Below, in pieces: positions 11,641-26,600 of a stretch of DNA of 64,000 nucleotides; positions within the stretch are counted from its first letter, which is position 1, and each line of letters opens with the position of its first letter. Position numbers and translations under genes: made by a program. This stretch comes from Paragorgia papillata. Lineage: Eukaryota; Cnidaria; Anthozoa; Scleralcyonacea; Coralliidae. The notes under the pieces are model-generated. The model saw nothing but the letters and a program-made list of their open reading frames with translations. It was not told where the DNA came from and made no database searches. The stretch spans positions 3,396,001 to 3,460,000 of the forward strand of contig JAWNZC010000023.1 in assembly GCA_035771165.1 (NCBI GenBank), written 5' to 3'.

Positions 11641-14600
11641 GTAAGTTAGCAAATCCTGGAAGGTTTACTGATTAGCGTTTGAATATTTTGGACATTTTAA
11701 TAAAGGTCTGGGCATTTGACGCTTTGTCATGGTCATGCTGCCTCGCGATGATACGCGCTTACTCCGTATTTTGCTTCATTTTACATTATCACAAATGTTT
11801 AAAGAGTTTGCTATACAACATTTAGAACTTCTGATCCAACAATGCTTTATAATACAAATCCTAAGGAAATATAAATATCAAAGTTTCACGCGGTTGGGTT
11901 GGGATATAAAAATATAGCTATAGAGGTATCAATTACTGTAGAAATGATGAACAAGGCGGACCAACTGATAATCAGTTTAAGTTGCTGATATGTAATGTTT
12001 GGGATATTTTTCGCTCAATGATTGTATCGTTGGTACAGACTGAGTTGCATTACATCTGCGACGTTTTGTCACACTCTGTTTAAGTCTACGTCGATCCTAT
12101 TGATGAAATTAGACACAAACTTATTAATTGATACATACGACGAACTTTCTCGTGTTATGAAAAGTTTGGCTCGGCACGTGCTCATCATCATGCATGCTGA
12201 GTGCCAAAATAATTTCTCCCGTTTCTTCAGACTAAGCTTTCCAACTTCCTTTCCGTATTAAACACACTAGTGTGCTTGGCAAGATGCTACGGAAACCATT
12301 TTTCATGCACTCGAGCAACTAAGGGACCGGTCATTATTTATGGCCAGGGGTGGGACCGAAGAGAAAAGTTTTATCCTCACAAAAAAATGACCACCCAACT
12401 TATTTTCCATTAAAATTTTCCCTAACCCACCCAACGAATCACCAAATTTTTTTCTGACCCACCCCCACATATCAAACAAAAAAGGGTGTTTGATCAGCCA
12501 CGAACAACACTTTACTTTAAAAATAGTATAATGTCAACGTCTTTTGGGGGCAAAGGCCACACAGTACTGTTCCAGGATATGTCTATTAGACATTTATATT
12601 TGACGATTTCTATTATAAAATTCCATTGTTATCTTTTAAAGCCATTTAGTGTTGTGATTCAATGCTGTTCAATCAAAAGTACCTCAATTAAGTTTAAACA
12701 AATTCCAATGCCCGCCATCACATCCATAGTGGGTTTTAACTATTAATGGAAGGGGGTCAACTGCTGGTGCTTCACTCTCCACTTGACTGCTACTACCACT
12801 CTCTCAGTTCCATCACCACTTTCTTCTTCATCCACCATCTGTTCCATTGCTTCCTCTATGACATTCTGTTGGTTCTTTCTTAACACATCTGCTGTAATAG
12901 AATTTATTTTGTCATTTTTTCTTCCTTTCTTATTAAGCTTATGTTTTTCGAGGTATTTATTCAACTCCAAAACCTTCAGCTTCCCAAGCTCTCCTCTCAT
13001 TACAAGTTCTCCTCTCATTACAAGTTCTATGAACCAATTGTATTCGTGGTAGGCCTTCTCGTTCCTCCTGGTCTGGTCTGCTCTTCTCTCATTTTCTCTG
13101 ATCTTCTTGTCTTGGCTTGTCTGTGTTCAGGGGTGGATCCAGGAATTTTTCAGAGTACGTCAAACCCAGAGATATTATTTCTAGGGGCTGCGGGGGCATG
13201 CCCCCCCGGAAAATTTTTAAAATTTGGTTCCCTGAAATGGCATTTCCTGCATTCTGGCAAGACTATTTAGCAAAATCTTACAGTTTTAATTTGTGTTTTT
13301 TATACAACATTTTATGATTTTTTAAGGGCCAAGCTGTTTGGTTTTGGGGCACCAGATACTAGCCTTAACACATACTAGTCAGACACTGTCTGATTAGAAG
13401 AAGCATTATGAATAGACCATAATTATAGGACATTTCATGGGCATAGAGGAGCTTATCTCTTTACATCATCCTAGTCATCTTAATTCTTAACTACTTAATA
13501 CTTTACCCACTTATCTACCCTGAGCTGTCTGGTTTTGAGGCACCAGATACTGTCTGATTAGAAGAAGAATTATGAATCGACCATATAGGACATTTCATGG
13601 ACATAGAGGAGCTCACCTCTCTACATCATCCTAGTCATCTTAACTAATACTTTACCCCTTATTTACCCTGAGCTGTCTGGTTTTGAGGCACCAGATACTG
13701 TCTGATTAGAAGAAGAATTATGAATCGACCACATGGGACATTTCATGGACATAGAGGAGCTCACCTCTCTACATCATTCCAAGTCATACTCATACATACT
13801 AACTAGTAACTACCAAGTACTTTTTTTTCTCTTTTCCCCCCCAGAAATATATATATACTGTATATATAAATACTTTATTTCATTGCAAGATAATATAGAT
13901 AGTACAAATAGATATGAAAGAAGAAAATAATAATTTACAATGATGGGGAATCTACAAGAAAGCAAAATTCAAAATTTGCTTGTTTGGTGTATATAATACA
14001 TTAATAATTAAACTATGGACAATATATACCCCTCGAGCACACTACACAACATCTAAATTATCGATGTTGCATAATAAGCCCAAGAAGGTATTTACTGTCA
14101 TATTAACATAATATAACATTGTTGGTATAGAGAAGAGATGAATATGCTAGCTCGGATATAGCCTAGAAAATTGTTTTGTTTAAAGTACATTTTACTATTT
14201 CACATATACTATATATATATTTAAAAAACTCATTAATAATTCATGAGGAAAACACAAAGAAAAATCATAACCGTATCGTGGTTTTATATCTGATAAAATT
14301 TTCTCCTGATTTACATAAACTTTAGCTTTGATTTTCTCGCCTTAGACAACGTTATTTTTCAAAATTACTACGCCAACGAACTTACCAAATGGTGATCGTT
14401 TTTTAAGCCATTCAAAACACTCGCAGAACGTGTTTTATCAGATCTAAAACACTCGGCTTTGCCTCGTGTTTTATATCTGATAAAACACTCCTGCTCGTGT
14501 TTTAAATAGTACATGATAAACGGCTTCTCCTGTATGATATATTACTTACATTACATTACATTACATTACATTACATTATTACATTACATTGCATTTCATT

Positions 14601-17600
14601 ACCGCGCTCAATTTTCTTTAATATGAGCATTTATTTTTTTGCGGTCCGGTATCCATCTGATTTGGGCGCTCTGATTGGCTTAGCGAGCGGTCCGTATCAC
14701 ACGATACGGACCGATACGGACCGCTGCGGATTTCAAAACAAAAACAAAAAAGTTTTACACTCTGTCATCTAAAATTGATCGATTTTTTTTGAGACCTCGG
14801 GAAATATTTCTCTATACGGACCTCCCAGCCGGTAAATAACATATATATCTCATTTTCTCAACTTTATGCCTGGAAAATTTCAGCATATATTCTTACTTCG
14901 GAAAGAATTGCGTCACTTTAATTTCTAAAAGATTAATGTGATATATTTTTATTGTTTACCAGATCTTCCAAAATGGTGTGTAAAAAATATAACAGCATGC
15001 GAAATGTCAAAGTTAAATGTAACCTGTGTTGCTAAGAAAGGTAGCTCATGCGTCGCGGACGTCGCCAGTGGTGATGCTGATCTCGCTTCAGCATCTGCAA
15101 ACGACATGGTCGCAAATGGTAAGTCTAATTTTCTGTTAAGGGGGAAAGACACCTTCAATTTTGAATAGCAATGTCATTATGTAATATTCGCGTAAGTTGT
15201 TAAACTCCGAAAACTCTGAGTTCCAGACGGGACTCGAGCCCACGACCTTCTGAATGCTAGCCAGATGCTTTAAGAATTGGGCCACTAGAACTCAGATGGC
15301 AGACCGAAGTTTTTTACGATATTTATACCTGGAAACTAGTCAAACCGTACGTGTAAGTACTTGTTGGGCTACAAGTCGCATTGCATGTGTCAGTTAATTT
15401 TAGTGACTCGATGGTTAGAGCGTCTAAAAAGCATTCGGAAGGTTGTAGGGTCGAGTCGCGTTTGGAGGTCAGAGTTTTCTGAATTTAACAACTTAGAACA
15501 GTTTGTACAGCAGATACAAACGAAGCTTGAATTACATATATATTTTTACTTGATCGGATTTTTCATGCAACCATCTGAAAACATAGCTAGGTATCAAGGC
15601 TGTTTATTCATTTATATGTTGAAATCAAATCTATGTAATGGAGATATTTTGATAGAGCATAACACCTAAAATATGTTGTGGTATCCCAATCTGTCTATGA
15701 ATGTACTTATGTGATAACCTTATTTCTGGGCCATTCGCTTTCACTATCAGCTTAGCCGCGTAGTCGTTTGAGTTCTTGAGAAGGCTAGGGAGAAGCTGGA
15801 AACAAGGTAGCAATTTTTTCATTCTCGTACACAGACCCATGCCCCCCCCCCCCTCCCCCCTCCCCCCTCCTCGCGAGGCTCTGGGAAACCATGTGAATGA
15901 ACACCACTGCCAAACGTTTGCACATGCGTGAATTTGCTAGAGTAAACATTACAAGAGATTGGGAACTAGCCGTGGCAACAACAACCAGACAGTAAAGACT
16001 AAGTAAGACTCGACTATTCATTCTCGTACCCAGAGCCTGCGGTCCTTTTGGTCATTACCTGGAAGGCTGACTGCCATTAAAAAAGTGAGCAAAACATGGC
16101 GGCAATGGGGAATTTTTGGACGTCAGATCTAGGCCCCTAGGCGGTCATCTTGGATGTCAGTCTTAGTCTTTTTCTCGCGGCCAAACCACAGCTGGCCCAA
16201 ACGTACACCCTCTCGGGAGCAGTATCATTTGATTTTGTTTCTGCTTTGTATTTGTTGATGGTTGTGACTTTCCGAGTCGAGTTTGAACTATATATATTTC
16301 GGCGAGTCCCACTCCCGGTCAATTAACCGCTTTATACCTGATGACTCTCATAGAGAATATAGGGCCGGAAACTTAAGCCAGCTAGGACGACGACGGAAGT
16401 TCAGTATCTGGCAGAAACCATAGTATTGAATACTTAAAGTATGCTTTTCGACATCCAAAACCTTATAGAGTTAGTTCTAAAAGAATTTCGTTGCATAGTT
16501 TGAAGTCAAACTTAACTACGGGGATCGCCGTTCCACGGACTAATCAATAATAATTGTTGTCCTAAAGACGTGAAAATAATCTGAATATAACGTTGTATGT
16601 AGAACGAGAACGGCGTTAAGATTACTCTTGGGACTAAAAATTATTCATCTTCTTTGTTGTGTGAAGAAAATTCTATTGTATTGAGGACGTCATTGTTGAC
16701 GTTCGCGTTGTATTTGCTTAAGCTCTCTAATATTTCGGATGGCCCTCATTTGAAGCTCCGTAAAATCCAGAAAAAACACTCGATCTCGCCAAAATTGCCA
16801 TCAGTATACATTTGTTAAGAACTTGGCTTTCGGTTCATTGCTCTTTCGACCTAAACGTTCATCTTCGCAGCTCGAGAAACGTTCATACAAACTGAGATGA
16901 CACTGGCCGTTCGTGGTTCGGCCGCGAGAGAAAAGACTAAGACCCGTTTACACGATGCCGGTACAATATGAAAACGGAACAAAATCGTGCCAGTGTGTAA
17001 ATACAGGCCAAAATGTCTTGCGTTTACACGGTGCCGGTATAATATAATGACGGATTAGCATGTGACTATTCTCTTCCAATGAGAATTGAGGAGGACTTTG
17101 TGAATACTGTTGACCCGAATACTGTGGTCGTATATATCGTGATTACCGTCATCAAACTGTTGCGGCACGAGCGTTTACACGATACCGGTTAGTGTTCCGT
17201 TTTCATTTCATGCCGTTAAGGAAGCCGTCTTCATTTTGTGCCGTATTCATGTCATTTTTGTGCCGGTATTGTGTAAACGCAAGGCCTAAACGGCATGATT
17301 TTGTTCCGTTTTCAAATTGGGCCTGCAACTGACGTCCAAAAATTCCCAATGTCCGCCATTTTTTGCCTCACTTTTTCGTCCAGTAATTGAATGGAGTCGG
17401 CCTTCCAGGTATATATATAGAGTTCACTGGATCAGAGGCTCTGGGAAACTCCGACGAAACTTGTCATCTGATTGGTTAGTTTAAAAACAGTAAAATTTCA
17501 AATAATGTGCACGTTGCTAACTTGTTTAACGATTTCTCGACGTTCTATAACACATAATTATACACGACAGACCCAAAATACAATTGAACACATGAAATAA

Positions 17601-20600
17601 TTCAAAACAGCAAAAGTTAAAACTATTATTATTCTCGCTTCGTCGCCAAACAAGCATCCATCGTCTGACTCGTCTCGTAATTCTTTGGAGTTTCGTCTCA
17701 GAACTTTAAAATTATATTAGAGAATACAAGGTCGATGTAGTTTAGCCCAAATTCCTGACAGAAAGTATAATTCCTTACTTATAATTCCTTAGCGGCTGAG
17801 CCGATCACTGCCGAGTGCCGATGGCGATGCGGACATATAAAACACTCTCGTCAAATCGTCCGGTTGACGATTTATAGAAAAGCTAAGAAAGGCCATTTGT
17901 ATCGCCACGCTTTGTCAAGAGGTTTGTAAAACATACTGGGCCATCATTTATCGGTAAACAAATATTTTCCCTGGTCTTCGAACAAGCTAAAGATCGTCGA
18001 TGACAGTAACAAATTATAGGGAACTGGGAACCAGAGGACTAAGAACAAAAACCCAATTTTGTTGTTTTTTTCATCGGAGTTTCCCAGAGCCTCTGCTGCT
18101 CCAGAGCCTCTGATCCTTGGTAATGACCAAAAGGATCGCAGGCCTTGGGTACGAGATTGTTGTTTTTAAAAAGGGGAGCATGAAAATTACGAAGGGGGCA
18201 TTTCAGAATATGTTACAATATTGACAACGAAGCCATGCACAAATTACTTACCTTATTAATTACTGTGGGACTCTCGCACCAGTCTAAATATGTCAGTGTT
18301 TTCCCGCTCTTTTTTTGACGTACGAGCTCGGACGTCACGCAGGCGTAAAACGTTTGACAGCTGTGTTATGTGAATCTGTGTCGGGAATCCGACGCAGTGA
18401 CGTAATAGACGCATTCCAAACTCTCGTACCCAGATCCATGGTCACCGGCTCATCATTTTCTCTCCTTTCAATAAATCTCGTGTAAATCGTATGGTATCCA
18501 TCATGCACACTGTTATTTTCAAGGAGCTGTTTTAATCCCAATGGGAGGGTCAGAGTAACTCCCTTCGCTCGAGTTATTTTAAAGGAGTTATTTTAACACC
18601 ATTTGTTGTGTTATTGTAACGCCGGCGAAAGGGTAGAATTGCAGGCAATTATCTTTAATCCCCCGAAAGGGGGTCAGAGTAACTCCCCCCGGGAGAGTTA
18701 TTTTACATTTGTATTTTTAACTCCATTTATTGGGTTCGAACAACACAAGGAATATTTGAAGGAGTTATATTCACTCTCACACATGGAGTTAAAGCTTGTT
18801 GGATGACGAAACATCACGCCACTTTTTTCAATCCGAAGTCCAGAGCTGCGGGGCGAAGGTTTTTATATTTTTTTTGGCTGAAAAAGAGTTTTTTGAAGAA
18901 AAAAAAAGTAAACCACAACATTTATAACGTCTGAATTGTATCCTTGGAAAAGACAAAGTTCACCACAACTGTAAATACCACTACTAGGCAGAGCTGAGGA
19001 CTTTTAATAAAGAAATGTTACGAAGAATATCAAGCTTTGGACACAGTAAGTAAAATTCTATAACGGGTTGCTATAAAAAGTCAGTGTTTTTCAGCATGAA
19101 CGCCACGACGTTGATTAAAAAAACCTATCAATATCATATGAATAACATAATATTGTTTCTATTTTTTATGTTCAACTCTTGAGAACCCAATGTAAAAGAA
19201 AAAGCATTTCAAACTGGCCAGTCAAGTGTGGAAATACTATGGTTTGGGTTTTCGTTTTTGCTGTTATCTGACATGAAGTTTATACTGTATGAACTGGAAC
19301 AGTTCGACGAAAAAGAAACTACAACGCTGTAATATCATTGTATATAAGGTAAGAAGTCATAACGATTAAAGTAAATTGTTCACTAAACACATATTTGCCC
19401 TAAGCATCTAGTCAAAATCGGATTTTTTACGGATTTTTTAAACTTTTAAATCCTTGCATGTAACTTACATCCGCCGTCATATAAATTTTCCCAATCCAAT
19501 TGAATTAACTATTATCAACCTATATTTGGTAGATCTAAAAAGACTATAAAGTATAAACACTTTAAAAAAGACTAGGGCTACTAGGGAACAGAGGTCTGCA
19601 ATTAAACCGCATCTCTCTGTTTAAGCGAACTAGCTAGTCTTTTTGCACTGAATGAAGGAATGTTTGTGATACAAGTGATGTTTTGTATGCTTCCTGAAGC
19701 TACCAAGCAACCTTTCTTGTGAAGTTTTGTTTATTTGAGTTCCCTAATGAGGTCCGACAAGAAATACTGCAACCAAACAATTTAAACTTTGCAAGAAATA
19801 GTCAAAGAATAGGTATGCTAAATACATTACTAAATATCAAGTGATCACTAGTTTTGTACATGCCCTTTATTAAACCCACAAAAAAGCAATTTAATAAATG
19901 GCTTGAATGAAATCATCTATAAATTAAAGCAATTATGTATTACAAACTATATAAACTCTCTGTTGACCACTATATATCAATTATATAAATATGCAGGTTT
20001 CCTATGAAGGTTCTTAACAGCAAAATTTTACTGAATTTGAATTAATTGTACGTAGAGTCTAGAGTGCAGATTGGAAAATGCAGAGTACAGAGTTTAGAAT
20101 GTAGAGTGCAGAGTGCTTGGTGTAGAATGGATAGTGTAGAGTGCACTGAGAGTGTAGAGTGTAACGTGTAGCGTGTAGAGTGCACTGAGAGTGTAGAGTG
20201 CACTGAGAGTGTAGAATGGAGAGTGCAGAGTGTAGAACAGAGAGTGCAGAGTGTAGAATGGAGAGTGTTGAGTACAGAGTGCAGACTATAGAGTGTGGAG
20301 TGTAGAGTGCAAAGTGCTTAGTGGAGAGTACAGAGCGTAGTGTAGAGTGTAGAGTGTGGAGTGCAAGCTGTAGAGTGCAAGCTGCAGAGTGGAGAGTGCA
20401 GAGTGCAGAGTGGAAAGTACAAGTTGCAGAGTGTAGACTGCAGAGTGCAGAGTGCAGAGTGCAGAGTGGAGAGTACAAGCTACAGAGTGTAGAATGCAGA
20501 GTGCTTAGTGGAGAGACAGAGTACAGAGTGAAGAGTGCACTGCACTGCACTACACTCTTCACTCTCCTGCATTTGGCAATGCCGACCTAGATGCCGACCT

Positions 20601-23600
20601 GTCAATCTCCGAGTTCGGCAAATTTTTGCCGACCTCAATCCAGTTCTTCTCAGCTGATGAATTACCTTTTTTGGCCGCAGATAGCAGCTCAAGAAGCCTT
20701 TGTTTTCGTTCGCATAACCCTCGAATTTAATTGATCGAGTTAAATTTGTCGATGTCAGAATTATTTAAAAAGTGCGATATATAAGGAGAAGCCAGTTAGC
20801 TGCATCAGTTGTCAGCGTTCTAATTGTTTCTTTGGTCGTAAACAACTCCATATATGGGAGTTGGTTATGCAAATGTAGAAAGTGGCCACCAAAAAATGTC
20901 GAGAGGTGGCGACCTAGGTCAGAATTAGGTCGGCATTTTTTTGCCGACCTCAATTTTGACTTTTTTCGAGAGTTGGTGCAGAGTGTTGCGTGAATAATAT
21001 TGAAATATTAAAATACTCTAGGCCTAATTGTTTTACATGGTATTATAACATTAGAGTACTAAAGTGTTATAGTATTAGGGCTTATGAAATTTAATTTATA
21101 GTTTTTAACATTACTCTTTTACTATTTTATTATAGGTTTGCAGAACTGCGTGAAGTGAAAAAAAAAGGAACGTGATATCTAAAACGATTTATGTTTTATT
21201 TACGCTATAGAACAGATTAATTAATTAACAAAAATTAATGCCAAGAAACGAACTATTAAATTACGAAGGTTAAAGATAGTATATTACTTTCTCTGGCGAC
21301 GTTACGTATGCGAGACAATCAATAGATTACCAATTCTCACTGAGATCATTACCAATTATATATTATAGACTATTTATTCGCGCGCCTTTACAATAATACC
21401 CTTGATTTGTAAAAATAAAATTCATCAACCTTAAGTTATGTTTTGTATGTGTTTTTGATTTAACACACAATTTGTGTGTTGTTGAGTGTTTTACTTTGTT
21501 CTCTCAGATCACACATTTCGACGTGTTGTTTCCTGGCGTGATGTTTATTTTGGTGTGTTGCTTATTTTGGTGTGTTGTTTACTATGGTTGTTTCTTGACG
21601 TGTTTTTTCCTGATGTGTTGTTTCTTGACGTGTTGTTTTCTTGAGGTGTTGTTGCCTGACGTGTTGTTTCTTGATGTGCGACCAGTAAGAACACGCCTGG
21701 TGGCCAAAACCGTGTTCAACACGCTTTTGGCGTGTCAACTGAGAGGACAAAACGGCGTGTTGTTTCGACACATTTGCAACACGTCAGGTTTTCTAGTGTA
21801 GTTGCTTCACTGAAATCGTTTCGATGCCAAGGCAAGGCAGAAAGTAAAAAAAAAACAACCGGAAGATCATTTTAACTCTAAAACATGGGTTTAATTTAAC
21901 TCCACACGCGTGGGGCTAATTTAATCCCCGAAAGAGGGATCAAATTTAACCCCCAAAATCGGCTTATTCTGTACCTTTTTTTTTGACCCCCGTTTTGGAG
22001 TTAATTCAACTCCTTGAAAATAACAGTGCATGGTGAGGTATACGAAGCTATACACGCGATGTGCTTTAGAAAGGACGGGACAATCGAGTTTAGTGTTAAA
22101 CAGAGAACAGAAAGATGCCTTAACAGCCTTCGTTCGCGGAGAAGATATCATACCTGTATTGCCAACCGGATTTTGGCAAATCCACTATTTATCAACTCCC
22201 CTGACCCCCCCAGTGTTTGACTTTATACAATCCAAAAAGAGGAACATCAGCGCAGTTTGGGAAGAAAGTGTAGTGAAACTAAAGAGTATGATTGAAGGGT
22301 CAAGACCGTTGTTTTCATAGACGACTGCAATATGAGTTAGTATCTGGCCGTATTGCTGTTATTTGGTTTGTCCAAATTATATCAAACGTACGTTTATGGC
22401 AAACAGAGTGTACATTGTGAAATTATTATTTTGTTGAATTTGTTTGAATTATTTTCATTGTTTCCTAAAGTCAATCAGAACGCTCACATTTATACAGAGA
22501 TTCGCAGAGCCACTTGACGCATTAGCGCGTGGGTCTGGGTACGAGAATGGCAACATTTGAAAAACATTGGTATAGGAAATAACACTGTTTGAGAAGAATT
22601 CATGAAAAATCGTATGTGTGTTTAGTAAAATATTCATAATATTACGACTTACGAGTACGAAGTACGAGTGCAGGTAGTACGATTTTTTTGCCAAACACAA
22701 GTGTTATTTCCCATTACTGTAATAGCATTTCAATCAATTTTACTTTTTCTCCTAAAATAATATGGAAAGCTTAATAATGAAACGGCGAAACTACCAGCAG
22801 ACTCAGTATATCAAAAGGAAGTCAAGTTCTTGCAAAGTGTGACATTGATAACAACATCTTTGAGTAATTCCGTCATCTAATTTTTACCTAACTTTCTTCG
22901 TGGCTGACTTCTGTTATTCTGTGCCTGATATCTTTGTGGCAATCTTGTTCCCAGAGCCCGCGATCCGTTTGGCCCTGAAGTACGTATAGTTCCAGTCTTC
23001 TACGCGGTCTGGTCAAACCGTTGCGAAAAATGCAACATCAAGGCGTTCCGGCTAGGAATTGAACCCGCGACCCTAGTATATCCAGTTTAATTGAGTGAAA
23101 TGCCAAATATTATTTGTAATATACCCAATTCTACTCTCGGCATTACCATGCCTATTGATAATATACATGACAAAATTACTGCATCCTGATTGGTCGAGAG
23201 GAGTGCAATTTTATGTAATACAGTGCAGAAAAATGAAATACAGTGCAAATTTCAATGAGTATTATGCATTCTGATTGGCTAATAAACAACCGGAAACTAC
23301 CGGAAAGCCAATGAAATGCTTATGCGGATTTTGAAGGATGGTTTTTCCTCACGGAAAATCCAATATGGCGACCAAAACATAAAGTTGTCGAAGAACATTT
23401 CGATGAAGTACAGAGTGAATTTTGCTTTAATATTGTCATTAAAGTTCCTGCAAGAAGACTAGAAGAGCTTAGATGCTATGAGTAAAACGTTTGACGTATT
23501 TAGTGAACAAAGCGAAGCAGTTTTTAACCATTGAAGCTTCGAGAAGTGGAGCAATGAATGGTAGAAACATCGTAGCTGGAGCCTGGAAGAACATTTGTCT

Positions 23601-26600
23601 AACGTTTTCATGTATATTATTAATAAGTAATAGCATGGTTTCGAGTGCAATTTTGAAAAAACACGCACTCGTGAGTTTTTCAAAGACCTGAAATTAGCAC
23701 TCGTCCTTCGGACTCGTGCAATTTTGATAGCCTTTGAAAAACTCACTCGTGCATGTTTTTTCCAAATTGCACTCGAAATCATGCTATTACCTATACATAT
23801 ACAGAACTCGTGGCCAAGCTCTTGGCAACGGCTTCCGTAGCTCAGTGGTCAGAGCACTGCACTAGCATCGCAAGGTCGCGGGTTCAATTCCTGGCCTGAG
23901 GGCCTTGATGTTGCCTTTTTCGCAACAGGTCCCGGTTTGGTCTTATAATGCATATATTCTACACTCGACATTTTCCTTCACTAAAATTACCTAGAACATC
24001 CAGTGTGAAATGTCAAATATTAGATTGAAACAAGTACTTGCTGCGTTTGCAAAAACCCCGGATGTATAGTATTATATAAAATACCCTTAGTAGAAGAATT
24101 CAAAATTAATACTGATATCATTGGGCAATCAGGAATGAGGAAAATTGATTGAAATGTTATTACACAAGAAATCTCTTGAAAATTTTAGTTCCATGCACTT
24201 ATCTTTATTTTAAATTTTAGTTGACAAACTGAAGGTTGTGTTGGCTGAAAACCACAATAATTCTGAAGATGAATTTGCGAGATACTGGGGAGTGGCTGTG
24301 GTCAAGAAAAACACGAGTTTCACCTTCAAACAGTTAAAGGGCAAAAAATCTTGTCATACTGGAGCTCTCAGAACAGTTGGCTGGAGAATACCTGTGGGCT
24401 ATCTTCTTCGGACAAAAACTATGCCTTTTGTCGATAACCAGTACGAATCAGTGGCACAATTCTTTGGTGGAAGTTGCGTCCCAGGTACGTAATTATTGCT
24501 TGAAAATGATTCTAGATTACTTTTAGATGAATGATAGATTGATAGCTTTATTGGCACTCGGCAACGGCACTCGCGAAGTTTGAAAAAATTCGTGGACTAA
24601 AAATCAAAGGATTTTAACATGGCGTCGATCGAACGATACGGAGTGAACATATTATTACTCGGATTAACTGTGGTAGGCCCGAGATTAAAATGCACTCCCA
24701 AAATGAAGTCTGTTTTGTTTGAAAAGACATTAAACATTATGATGGAAAGTATATTAACCTTTTTTATACCGTTTTTCGTTCTCGGGTTATTTGGGTTGTG
24801 TGTTTTTTTGTAAATTGTAATGGAGGGAGTGATGACGTCTATTTCAGGTCAACAGCATTGCAGTAATTAAGGCTTTAATTAAATTAAACATATCTTTGGA
24901 ATTAAACAACAAAATACTTGAAATTTTGCATGTAGGTATAGATCACCAAACTGTAGAACATGGATCAAGTTTGATAGTCGATGATATTAACGGACTAGTT
25001 TCCAAACCTTTTTGTGTGTAAAATTTATTCATACACCAACTTGTTTATTTTGCATAGATAATTGACATCTTAAGAATTAGATGAACACCGGTTTTCATCT
25101 AATATATCGGGTGGTATACCACTTTTAGCGTGTTTTACGTACCAATTTTAGCGTGTTTTACGTAACCACTTTTAGCGTGTTTTACCACTTTTGACGTGTT
25201 TTACGTAACACTTTTAGGGTGTTTTACGTACCACTTTTAGCGTGTTTTACCACTTTTAACGTGTTTTACGTAGCACTTTTAGCGTGTTTTACGTACCATT
25301 TTTAGCGTGTTTTACGTACCACTTTTAGCGTGTTTTACGTACCATTTTTAGCGTGTTTTACGTACCACTTTTAGCGTGTTTTACGTAATATCTCAAACAA
25401 ATCAGTATTTTAAGATTTGGAGTATCTCAAACTCATTAATCGTTCGTTCGTTCGCTCGTTTTGCTTTTTTACTTTCGTCACCATTCAGCAACAACATGCA
25501 TCAACCAGTTTCTGGTATCACCGTCCAATTCTTTTAGGCCGGCAGCACCATGCGGGGGCTTCAGAAAAGAACACGCTGCGATAATATGGTTGATGTCCTG
25601 ATAAGCACCACACTCGCACATTACGGAGTCCTGGGTTCCAATCTTTTCCAAGAAGGCGCCTGTATGAGGTGCCAGTTCTCTGAAAAGGGGTGCAATGCAC
25701 TCAGAGTGTTAGCACGGGAGGCGAAGCAGTTACAATCCAGCCGGACAAGGGACCCCTGTATGTACCCCTGGAGGTGTAATGCCCGAGATTACGGGCAGCA
25801 TACAGGTGGGGGTGGCCTTGGTAGCGCCTGAAACGAATCGGAGAGCTTGATTGATGACCGAATCCAGCTTGCTAATGTGGGTGCTGTGGGACCACACAGG
25901 GCAGGCGTACTCAGCCGTAGAGAATACAAGAGCGAGAGCAAGAGGTGCGCATGGTGGTAAAGTTCGCACCCCAGTGTGTACCGACAAGCTTCTTGATGAA
26001 GTTAACACGTTTCTGGGTTTTCTCGCGTGTAGTCATGATATGAGCGGCAAAGGTCAGGCTATACGGTCCAAGGAGAGTCCCAGGGATTGAGCGCTTTGCT
26101 GCGGTTGAAAGCATGTTGGTGAAGGCAGTACGGCAGCCGATTTATTGCCGCAAGGGTCCGGTAGATCGGAGGTGAGGGCGGCAGTCATCAGCGCAAACTT
26201 CTCCCAGTCCTTTCTAAAATTACAGCGTTTTTTATTGGTGCTATTGATGGTGGCGTGGGAGTTGGTGCGTAAGATAATAGCGCTCCGTCGTGATGACGTT
26301 GCTATTTAACTTTGTCCGCTTTTACCCATAATTCGTACAGTCCGAACAATAGATAATTGCTCATTTGAAAGTCAATTTTGGTTTATTTGTCCGCATTTGG
26401 TGCAAGACAAGACAATATATAATTAGTACCAACTGAAAGAGTAAATAAATTACAAAAAATAGTTTAAACAGATATGGTACAGGTTATCTGAAATAACTAG
26501 TGTTAAATTACGAGTCAGATAACCTGAGTCAGATAAATAGCAGCTCGACTGTACGCTATTGGGCAGTGACCAGATCGAGGAAACAACTCCAATACGTCAC

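Larger units (their letters stand above)
15896..18366. mobile_element. TIR element interrupted by a second element
   Basis: The outer pieces 15896-16022 and 18156-18366 together match, in reverse orientation, the uninterrupted element at 44797-45162 (shared CTGCCAAACGTTT ends and AATGCCCCCTTCGTAATTTT). The 2.1 kb between them is a later insertion. Confidence 0.8.

Noticed and set aside
20059..20562. 167-codon minus-strand open frame of HSALCTL repeats
   Set aside because: Produced by the 7/14-bp period of a minisatellite with no stop in register; no gene structure.
23830..23905. Functional tRNA-Ala gene
   Set aside because: Imperfect anticodon and acceptor stems and a SINE body continuing downstream, with a sibling copy at 22985.
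25124..25388. Regular repeat as a CRISPR array
   Set aside because: Units are directly adjacent with no unique spacers, in a eukaryotic context.
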